Below are positions 1 to 5,124 of a stretch of 7,612 bases of DNA, piece by piece (within the stretch, counting starts at the first letter, position 1; each line of letters opens with the position of its first letter). Source of the stretch: Candidatus Uhrbacteria bacterium (GTDB taxonomy: Bacteria > Patescibacteriota > Patescibacteriia > UBA9934 > UBA9568); contig DNKR01000058.1 in assembly GCA_003497135.1 (NCBI GenBank), positions 6,298 to 13,909 of the forward strand, given 5' to 3'. Position numbers and translations under genes: made by a program. The notes beneath the pieces were generated by a model, which was not told where the DNA came from, did not search any database, and worked only from the letters and a program-made list of their open reading frames with translations.

Positions 1-26
1 ATAATTAAAAATTAATAATTAATTGT

Positions 27-90
27 GCAATTCCTGCCAGGACTGCGAGATCCTAAAAACTGTTCGGATCTTTAGTTCTTGCAGGAGTGC
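27..90 (+). promoter_or_regulatory. pnp leader hairpin that buries the ribosome binding site
   Basis: The 5' arm (30-53) pairs with the 3' arm (66-88) over about 22 base pairs, with one bulge (C46), one mismatch (38/80) and a few G-U pairs. The innermost six pairs are perfect (48-53 with 66-71) and the loop is 54-65. Past a bulged A29, two more pairs (27-28 with 89-90) extend the stem. The only Shine-Dalgarno candidate for pnp, AGGAG at 83-87, lies wholly inside the 3' arm. No T tract follows, so it is not a terminator. In E. coli the pnp leader also forms a long stem, cut by RNase III and then used by PNPase to repress its own translation. The same logic here is inference. Confidence 0.7.
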
Positions 91-100
91 GAAAATATGT

Positions 101-2332
101 ATGGTCAAGCAACAAACCTTTGACATAGAGTGGGGCGGACGCCCGCTCTCTATTGAAGTAGGTAAATTCGCAGGGCAAACAAACGGAAGCTGTGTTGTCC
201 GATACGGCGAAACAACGGTTTTGGCAACAGCTGTAATGTCGCAAACAAAGCGCGAGGGAATAGATTTTTTCCCGCTAATTGTTGACTACGAAGAAAAACT
301 TTACGCGGCAGGTCGCATAAAGGGATCTCGATTCATTAAACAAGAAGGCCGGCCGTCAGACGAGGCGATTCTTACAGCTCGATTTGTTGACCGCGCAATA
401 CGCCCGCTTTTTGACAAGCAAATGAGAAACGAGGTTCAGGTTATTATTACTGTTCTGTCTTTTGACGGAATTAACGACCCTGATCTTCCTGCCCTAATCG
501 GCGCCTCATGCGCGCTTCATATTTCTGATATTCCTTGGAATGGCCCTGTTGGAGCAATAAGAATAGGAAAAATTGGCGATGAGTGGGTAATCAATCCATC
601 GTACGAAGCGCTTGAAAAAAGCGAAATGGATATTTCGTTTTCAACATATAAAGACAAGGTAATAATGATAGAAGCAGGAGCAAAAGAATCGCCGGAGAAT
701 TCTGTGGTTGAAGCCCTAAAATTCGGCAAAAAGCACGCAAAAACAGTTGTTGATCTAATTGAAAAAGTCCGCAAAGAAACAGGAAAAGAAAAAGTTGATG
801 TAATGTCTCCGCAAACTGATGCTGAACGCGAACTTGAAGCAATTAGAGTAAAAGTTGAAGAACTGTCAGAACCGTTTGTATGCGCAAAGGTACAAGAGTT
901 GATGTTTACAACTCCGCAAGCAAAAAAGACAGACAGGCAAAAGCAAAAAAACGCGATTGCAAAAGCGCTTAAAGAACATCTTGCGGAAAATCAAATTCTT
1001 CCTGAACATATCGGCTTTGGAACTGCGTCAATAACAGAAATAATTGAACGCGAGGTCTCGCGAACTATTGTTAAAGAAAACAAGCGTGTTGACGGAAGAT
1101 CAATAACAGATGTACGCGAATTATTTATTGAAGTCGGGGTAATTCCTCGCGTGCACGGAAACGGGCATTTCAAGCGAGGCGACACGCAAGTACTCTCCAC
1201 AACAACGCTTGGAGCTCCCGGCGACGAACAAACACTGGACTCAATGGAAACAGTTGGAAAAAAGCGATACATGCATCACTATAACTTTCCTCCATTTTCT
1301 GTTGGTGAAGTTAAGCCATTGCGCGGACCGGGAAGGCGCGACATCGGACATGGCGCGCTTGCAGAAAAAGCATTAAGAACAGTCATACCTTCAAAAGAAG
1401 AATTCCCTTACACTATCCGCGTTGTTTCAGAAGTTCTATCATCAAACGGTTCAAGCTCAATGGGCGCAACTTGCGGATCAACGCTTGCTCTCATGGACGC
1501 TGGAGTGCCAATCACTGCCCCGGTTGCAGGAGTCGCAATGGGACTGGCGCAGGATTTTAAAGGCGGATGGAAAGTTATTACAGACCTACAGGATCTGGAA
1601 GACGGCATTGGCGGAATGGATTTTAAAATCACTGGCACGCATAAAGGAATTACAGCAATTCAAATGGACACAAAAACCGATGGCCTTACTGACGAAATAA
1701 TCGCTCAAACATTCGCACAAGCAAAAGACGGACGATTGAAAATACTTAGCGCAATGGAGGCAGTTATTGCTGAACCGCGAAAAGAGCTTTCTCCTTATGC
1801 ACCAAGAATCATCACAATTAAAATTCATCCGGACAAAATCCGCGAGGTTATCGGACCCGGAGGAAAAATTATAAACGAAATAATAGACAAAACAGGAGTT
1901 ACTGCAATTGATATTGAACAGGATGGTTCTGTATTTATTACATCTCTACAAGCAGAGGGCGCAATCAAAGCGCAAGAATGGATAGAAAGAATTACCAAAG
2001 ATGTAGAAGTTGGCGTACAATATAAAGGCAAAGTTACTCGGTTAATGGACTTTGGCGCTTTTGTTGAGGTACTCCCGGGAAAAGAAGGACTGGTTCATAT
2101 AAGCGAAATGGCTCCGTACCGTGTAAATAAAGTTCAGGACATTGTTAAAATGGACGATGAGGTTAATGTTATTGTAACTGAAATAGACGGCCAAGGCCGC
2201 ACAAACCTCTCTATGAAGCGGGCAGAAGGCAATACTTATCCTCCGCAACCAGCGCAATCTGATACACCAAACGCAGACAGAGGCAACAGCCACAGCCGCG
2301 GGCCAAGAAGACCGGGTCAAAAATCATATTAA
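101..2332 (+). CDS. pnp: Polynucleotide phosphorylase (PNPase), full length
   Basis: A 743-aa 3'-to-5' exoribonuclease that degrades RNA by phosphorolysis, a core enzyme of cytoplasmic mRNA decay. The family order is complete: first RNase PH domain (GGRPLS, GKFAGQTNGSCVVRYGETT near the N-terminus), helical linker, second RNase PH domain (RVDGRS, HYNFPPFSVGE, SNGSSSMG), KH domain with GPGG at residues 585-588, S1 domain from about 638 to 708, and a short Pro/Gln/Arg-rich tail. The catalytic pattern EDGIGGMDFK supplies Asp501, Asp507 and Lys509, equivalent to E. coli D486, D492 and K494. I chose ATG 101 because homology begins immediately after it and AGGAG lies at 83-87. A TTG at 23 would add 26 Cys-rich residues encoded by the leader hairpin. 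An ATG at 97 is out of frame. The stop is one base before the next gene. Confidence 0.98.
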   Translation: MVKQQTFDIEWGGRPLSIEVGKFAGQTNGSCVVRYGETTVLATAVMSQTKREGIDFFPLIVDYEEKLYAAGRIKGSRFIKQEGRPSDEAILTARFVDRAIRPLFDKQMRNEVQVIITVLSFDGINDPDLPALIGASCALHISDIPWNGPVGAIRIGKIGDEWVINPSYEALEKSEMDISFSTYKDKVIMIEAGAKESPENSVVEALKFGKKHAKTVVDLIEKVRKETGKEKVDVMSPQTDAERELEAIRVKVEELSEPFVCAKVQELMFTTPQAKKTDRQKQKNAIAKALKEHLAENQILPEHIGFGTASITEIIEREVSRTIVKENKRVDGRSITDVRELFIEVGVIPRVHGNGHFKRGDTQVLSTTTLGAPGDEQTLDSMETVGKKRYMHHYNFPPFSVGEVKPLRGPGRRDIGHGALAEKALRTVIPSKEEFPYTIRVVSEVLSSNGSSSMGATCGSTLALMDAGVPITAPVAGVAMGLAQDFKGGWKVITDLQDLEDGIGGMDFKITGTHKGITAIQMDTKTDGLTDEIIAQTFAQAKDGRLKILSAMEAVIAEPRKELSPYAPRIITIKIHPDKIREVIGPGGKIINEIIDKTGVTAIDIEQDGSVFITSLQAEGAIKAQEWIERITKDVEVGVQYKGKVTRLMDFGAFVEVLPGKEGLVHISEMAPYRVNKVQDIVKMDDEVNVIVTEIDGQGRTNLSMKRAEGNTYPPQPAQSDTPNADRGNSHSRGPRRPGQKSY

Positions 2333-2333
2333 A

Positions 2334-3566
2334 ATGAGAATATTAGCTCAAAAACAATTCCTAAAAACAGCCCGTTGCAATGCACGGGCTGTTTTGGGAT
2401 TTAGCTCTCTTGCTTTGTTTTTAGCAGTGTTAACAGCAATTTTGCTCTTATCATATTCAAACAGCCGTTTGCGTATTCACAACCAATTAAGCCAAATGTC
2501 AGGCATTTCAGCATATTTTGATATTCGCACTAATCCAAAACAAAACCAGATTTTAGTGCAAAAATTAGGCAGTGCTGGATTTTTTGAAAACAAGCTTAAC
2601 ATGGCGGAATTATTGCAAGATAGCATAACCGAAATTGCTATTGTGTTTGATAACAAAGGAGAATTTGGAATAATTAAATATGGCAATAATGATCTTGCCT
2701 TTGCAAATGACTCTGGTCTTGCATTCATGACGCTTCAAGACAAAATGTATTTAATATCAAAAAAACCGCTTAACATAGAGCAAAAAGAACAAGCGGATGT
2801 TAAAAAGCAAAAAAAATCAAAACTTGGTTCAAATGCATTGCTTGCAATAAACAATGAGCTGATTTTCGCTAAATTTTCGCAAAACAGCAACGGGCTTAAA
2901 TTAATTTTCCACGAACCATCCACAGCCCAGCCATATAAAGCAATTATGGACGAAATTATTTTCGCATCTTTTACATTATCAAAACTGATTAAAGACGATC
3001 TGGCAAGGGTATTTAGCGTATACAAAGCCAAAAATCTGCTTTTTGGCGAACAGGAAATTGCTTATTTGTTCCAACAATTAGCAGATGCCGGGGCTTCTGT
3101 TCATTTGCGCCAAAATAACAATAAGATTGAATTTCTTGTTTCAGTAAACTCAAATAATAACAGCATGTACGAGTTGCTAAAAAGCGCTTCTATTGCATCA
3201 GTTGCGCAAAAAAACGCAAAAACCAAAAGCATGCAATGGGAGGACGGCTCTTTCTATAACGAGCTTGTGGCGGATTTGGATAATGTTAATTTAATAGAAT
3301 TCAAAACCGATACCTGGCTGGTATTGGGTTTTGAAACAAGCAAAGAAACAAATTATGTAGCAAAAAATGACAATTCAATTAGGTGGAGCAATTCTAAAGA
3401 TTTTATAGTTTCAGACACTGCAATAAATCAGCGCAATGCAATTATTACTATTGACCCAAGCAAATTGAATTTTATTTCAGAAAACTATGTTTGGCTACGC
3501 TACCTTGGACAAACACATCTGTTTTCAAAAAATAACACGCTGATAATTGAGGCAGTGTACAAATAG
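2334..3566 (+). CDS. Unrecognised single-pass membrane-anchored protein
   Basis: I do not recognise this 410-aa protein. It has a basic N-terminus (residues 1-18, several Lys/Arg), one hydrophobic segment at about 19-41, then a long hydrophilic, Asn/Lys/Ser-rich region with no further membrane span. This predicts a short cytoplasmic N-terminus and a large extracytoplasmic domain. A Lys/Gln-rich low-complexity stretch lies near residues 145-163 (EQKEQADVKKQKKSK). There is no lipobox and no catalytic motif I can name. ATG 2334 follows the pnp TAA by one base, suggesting translational coupling; no good Shine-Dalgarno is visible. The next in-frame ATG (2496) would remove the membrane anchor, although TTG codons at 2394 and 2415 would keep most of it. 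The gene is more AT-rich than pnp or comM, as expected for a fast-evolving surface protein. It ends with TAG. Confidence 0.8.
   Translation: MRILAQKQFLKTARCNARAVLGFSSLALFLAVLTAILLLSYSNSRLRIHNQLSQMSGISAYFDIRTNPKQNQILVQKLGSAGFFENKLNMAELLQDSITEIAIVFDNKGEFGIIKYGNNDLAFANDSGLAFMTLQDKMYLISKKPLNIEQKEQADVKKQKKSKLGSNALLAINNELIFAKFSQNSNGLKLIFHEPSTAQPYKAIMDEIIFASFTLSKLIKDDLARVFSVYKAKNLLFGEQEIAYLFQQLADAGASVHLRQNNNKIEFLVSVNSNNNSMYELLKSASIASVAQKNAKTKSMQWEDGSFYNELVADLDNVNLIEFKTDTWLVLGFETSKETNYVAKNDNSIRWSNSKDFIVSDTAINQRNAIITIDPSKLNFISENYVWLRYLGQTHLFSKNNTLIIEAVYK
2364..2395 (+). terminator. Terminator-like hairpin downstream of pnp, inside the next gene
   Basis: A perfect 12-bp inverted repeat (AAAACAGCCCGT, 2364-2375, with its complement at 2384-2395) encloses an 8-base loop. 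The 3' arm ends in TTTT followed by GGGATTT. It lies 32 bases after the pnp stop, where an intrinsic terminator is expected, but it covers codons 11-21 of the following reading frame. The poly-A 5' arm would let it act in either direction. The T run is short, so termination may be partial. Confidence 0.6.
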
Positions 3567-3582
3567 TTAATTTATCCCTTAT

Positions 3583-3614
3583 TTATCCACAGTTACCAGA
3601 AATATTTATACACA
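3583..3614 (+). promoter_or_regulatory. Pair of consensus DnaA boxes
   Basis: TTATCCACA (3583-3591) and TTATACACA (3606-3614) both match the DnaA box TTATNCACA exactly, in the same orientation and 14 bases apart. A degenerate third copy, TTATCCCTT, lies at 3572-3580. They sit in AT-rich intergenic DNA just after the orphan gene's stop and about 30-60 bases upstream of the promoters of the RNA gene. They could be a small DnaA-binding regulatory site or part of a larger cluster. No dnaA or dnaN is in the window, so an origin is not supported. Confidence 0.5.
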
Positions 3615-3641
3615 AAATACAAAAAACGGTTTGAACAAAAT

Positions 3642-3670
3642 TTGGTCTCAACAGTTTATTTGTCTATAAT
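3642..3670 (+). promoter_or_regulatory. Upstream sigma70-type promoter of the RNA gene
   Basis: A perfect -10 TATAAT (3665-3670) has a weak -35 TTGGTC (3642-3647) at the optimal 17-base spacing. The predicted start near 3677 would add about 48 bases to the RNA's 5' end relative to the downstream promoter. The weak -35 lowers confidence. Confidence 0.4.
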
Positions 3671-3689
3671 TAGCAGAGTAATGCAACAC

Positions 3690-3718
3690 TTGACGGTTTG
3701 CAAAAAATAGGATATTAT
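3690..3718 (+). promoter_or_regulatory. Main sigma70-type promoter of the structured RNA
   Basis: The -35 TTGACG (3690-3695, five of six consensus) and -10 TATTAT (3713-3718) are separated by exactly 17 bases. The predicted start is about 3725. No open reading frame on this strand follows for 500 bases, so the product should be a non-coding RNA. Confidence 0.65.
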
Positions 3719-3724
3719 ATATGT

Positions 3725-4113
3725 GTACCCTGTACGTTCCTTCAATACTCCCACAAAAGACTCAGGGGAGGTTTTCCGAAAGACGAATCTTTCGGAGAAT
3801 CGCCCGCTACTCTACGGTGCTGACCTTAAAAACAAAAACAAAGAAGGAAGTAAGTTCTAGGTTAGCTTCAAATAATTTATCAGAATGACAATTGTCGGCC
3901 TGATAATTCCGAAGCAAAACCAAAGTATGGTAGAGTAGGTAGTCGCTCAAGCTCCGCTTGAGGTTGATCGAGGGTCGAGTTCTGAAATTAACACCTGTTA
4001 AAGGCAGAACCCGATCTTCGTCCAATCTCGCGTCGAGCTATACGCCACGCGAGAGGCATTCTATTCCAGGCTCAAAATCACACAAAAGCCTTTGGAAAAA
4101 AATACATGCCTCT
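3725..4113 (+). ncRNA. rnpB: Structured RNA, candidate highly divergent RNase P RNA
   Basis: RNase P RNA is the ribozyme that removes 5' leaders from pre-tRNAs. Strings matching E. coli M1 RNA occur in the right order: GGGGAGG (3765-3771), GAAAGAC (3778-3784, M1 GAAAGUC), CCGAAGCAA..CCAAAG (3909-3925, M1 CCGGAGCAAGGCCAAAU), GUAGG (3936-3940) and CAGAACCCG (4005-4013). Helices fit the family topology: P2 3739-3747/3996-4004 (one mismatch); P3 3748-3752/3766-3770; P4 3782-3789/4013-4022 (two-base bulge); P5 3790-3797/3907-3914, directly abutting P4; P6 pseudoknot 3807-3815/3930-3938 (9 bp); P8-like 3819-3826/3859-3866; P10/11-like 3877-3883/3900-3906; P18-like 3946-3952/3956-3962. P15-P17 and a clear P1 are absent. 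CR-I carries an apparent extra UUUUCCG, and CR-IV is not recognisable. The ends are approximate. I am fairly sure it is a structured RNA, less sure that it is RNase P. Confidence 0.55.
4026..4113 (+). other. Two mutually exclusive hairpins at the 3' end of the RNA
   Basis: Hairpin one is TCTCGCGT (4026-4033) with ACGCGAGA (4047-4054), a perfect 8-bp stem with a 13-base loop. Hairpin two is AGAGGCAT (4052-4059) with ATGCCTCT (4106-4113), also a perfect 8 bp. It encloses TCCA/TGGA and GGCT/AGCC pairs (4065-4072 with 4087-4096). The two share bases 4052-4054, so they cannot both form fully. A poor tail (CTTTATGTTATATG) follows, not a classic T tract. They may mark the RNA's 3' end or processing signals. 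Confidence 0.5.
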
Positions 4114-4165
4114 CTTTATGTTATATGAACGAACTTGGTGTATAGCTAAATTCGAGATCGCAAAC

Positions 4166-4193
4166 TTGACAGATAAGCCATAAATGATAGTAT
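4166..4193 (+). promoter_or_regulatory. Promoter of the zinc-finger/lspA operon
   Basis: A perfect -35 TTGACA (4166-4171) is followed after 16 bases by TAGTAT (4188-4193). The predicted start near 4200 gives a leader of about 27 bases with no Shine-Dalgarno, ending at ATG 4227. Confidence 0.55.
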
Positions 4194-4226
4194 TCACTAA
4201 TACAAAATTCGCTTATCTTCGCAAAT

Positions 4227-4601
4227 ATGGACCAAGCAACTATTGATCAGCTTAAGCAAAAGCTTCAAGAAGAAGCAGAAAAGCTTAAAAAGGAACTAAT
4301 GAGGTTTTCAAAGCCAGCGCAAGGCGCAACTGAAACTGATTTTCAATCCGACTTTCCAAACCTTGGAGACAAAGACGATGAAAACGCAAGCGAGGTTGCA
4401 TCGTTTTCAGATCGACTTTCGCTTGAAAATGAACTGGAAAAATCCTTACAAGATGTAGAAAGCGCATTAAAGCGCATAGAAGGCGGCACATACGGCGTTT
4501 GCAAATATTGCGGTTCAGAAATTGACTTGGCCCGCCTTCAGGCAAGGCCAGCAGCTTCTTCTTGCATCCAATGCAAAAAAACTCTTACACAGGAAGTATA
4601 A
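4227..4601 (+). CDS. DksA/TraR-family C4 zinc-finger protein
   Basis: A 124-aa cytoplasmic protein with the layout of the DksA/TraR family: a long charged helical N-terminal part (residues 1-85, likely coiled coil) and a C-terminal C4 zinc finger, CKYC at 92-95 and CIQC at 113-116, preceded by the family's GTYGVC signature. Known members bind RNA polymerase through the secondary channel and, in proteobacteria, act with ppGpp on transcription initiation. Which function this distant homologue has cannot be read from sequence. The region between the helices is acidic (DFPNLGDKDDENASE). It has its own promoter, lacks a visible Shine-Dalgarno, and is followed at once by lspA, so the two are probably cotranscribed. 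ATG 4227 gives the usual family length. Confidence 0.9.
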   Translation: MDQATIDQLKQKLQEEAEKLKKELMRFSKPAQGATETDFQSDFPNLGDKDDENASEVASFSDRLSLENELEKSLQDVESALKRIEGGTYGVCKYCGSEIDLARLQARPAASSCIQCKKTLTQEV

Positions 4602-4609
4602 TCAAATGT

Positions 4610-5059
4610 GTGAGGATTAGCATTCCAGTATTAGCAACTATTTTCGGAAGCGCTGTTTGCGTGATTGATCAATCAATTAAATGGTATTCCCTGAATCATC
4701 TCCAAAAAATTGGAGATGCTTTTGATTCAGGAGCATTTGCATTCATTCTGCATAAAAATTATGGCATTGCGTTTGACATTTCACTGCCGTTGCCAATAAC
4801 TCTTGCAATATCAGCATTAATAATTCTTGCAATTGCGCGATTTGCAATACTCAATCGCAAAAATCAGCCGACAAGATCCGCTTTCGCAATTCTTGTAATC
4901 GCTGGAGCGCTTGGTAATCTGCTTGATAGGGCAGTGCTTGGATATGTTGTTGATTATGCATTGCTTTTTGAGCGTAGCTTCGTGAATTTATCAGACGCGC
5001 TTATTGCTTTTGGAATCATTGGCATTGCGTTTTCGCTTTCAAAAAAACAAAACGCATAA
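4610..5059 (+). CDS. lspA: Lipoprotein signal peptidase (signal peptidase II)
   Basis: An aspartyl protease of the inner membrane that cleaves prolipoprotein signal peptides just before the lipidated cysteine. Family motifs are all present (numbering from GTG 4610): DQSIK at 20-24, NYGIAF at 50-55, GNLLDR at 102-107 with catalytic Asp106, and VNLSDA at 125-130 with catalytic Asp129. Four membrane spans fit: about 3-22, 61-81, 90-106 and 129-144. I prefer the GTG start because AGGAAG lies at 4591-4596 (spacing 13), the gap to the upstream stop is 8 bases, and it leaves a normal 19-residue lead into the DQ motif. In-frame ATGs at 4562 or 4571 would overlap the zinc-finger gene by 40 or 31 bases and have no ribosome binding site. 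The 149-aa length is slightly short for the family but complete. It implies that this cell makes lipoproteins, whose precursors must first be lipidated by Lgt. Confidence 0.92.
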   Translation: MRISIPVLATIFGSAVCVIDQSIKWYSLNHLQKIGDAFDSGAFAFILHKNYGIAFDISLPLPITLAISALIILAIARFAILNRKNQPTRSAFAILVIAGALGNLLDRAVLGYVVDYALLFERSFVNLSDALIAFGIIGIAFSLSKKQNA

Positions 5060-5088
5060 AATCAAAATCTGTAAATAATAAAGCATGT

Positions 5089-5109
5089 TCGCGCTCCAAG
5101 CGCGATTTT
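5089..5109 (+). terminator. Intrinsic terminator between lspA and comM
   Basis: The stem TCGCGCT (5089-5095) pairs with AGCGCGA (5099-5105) around a three-base loop, followed by TTTTGTTC. It lies 29 bases after the lspA stop and ends 15 bases before the comM ATG. A promoter cannot fit between it and comM, so either comM depends on read-through or the hairpin is part of the comM leader. Confidence 0.65.
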
Positions 5110-5124
5110 GTTCAATTTAAATTT

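Noticed and set aside
1..22. AT-rich stretch as the pnp promoter
   Set aside because: TAAT-like elements occur but no -35 can be paired with them inside the window; the transcript may also come from an upstream gene.
23..100. TTG start giving a 26-residue Cys-rich extension of PNPase
   Set aside because: The extension is encoded by the leader hairpin, has no family counterpart, and ATG 101 is exactly where PNPase homology begins.
3807..4025. Minus-strand 72-codon reading frame in the long intergenic region
   Set aside because: It lies antisense to the structured RNA, has no ribosome binding site and no recognisable protein features; the base pairing explains the sequence better.
3725..4144. 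tmRNA (ssrA) or SRP RNA
   Set aside because: There is no tRNA-like end with a T-arm and CCA, no tag-peptide reading frame, and no conserved SRP GGAAG/AGCA loop on either strand.
3722..4144. P1 helix of the RNA: 3722-3729 with 4137-4144
   Set aside because: The pairing relies on three G-U pairs and would place two extra hairpins inside the molecule; too weak to annotate.
3572..4226. Replication origin
   Set aside because: Only two clear DnaA boxes are present, with no dnaA, dnaN or rpmH nearby, and the region is otherwise explained by an RNA gene.
4562..4609. ATG starts at 4562 or 4571 for lspA
   Set aside because: They overlap the zinc-finger gene by 31-40 bases without a ribosome binding site; GTG 4610 has AGGAAG and gives a normal N-terminus. 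The choice is not certain.
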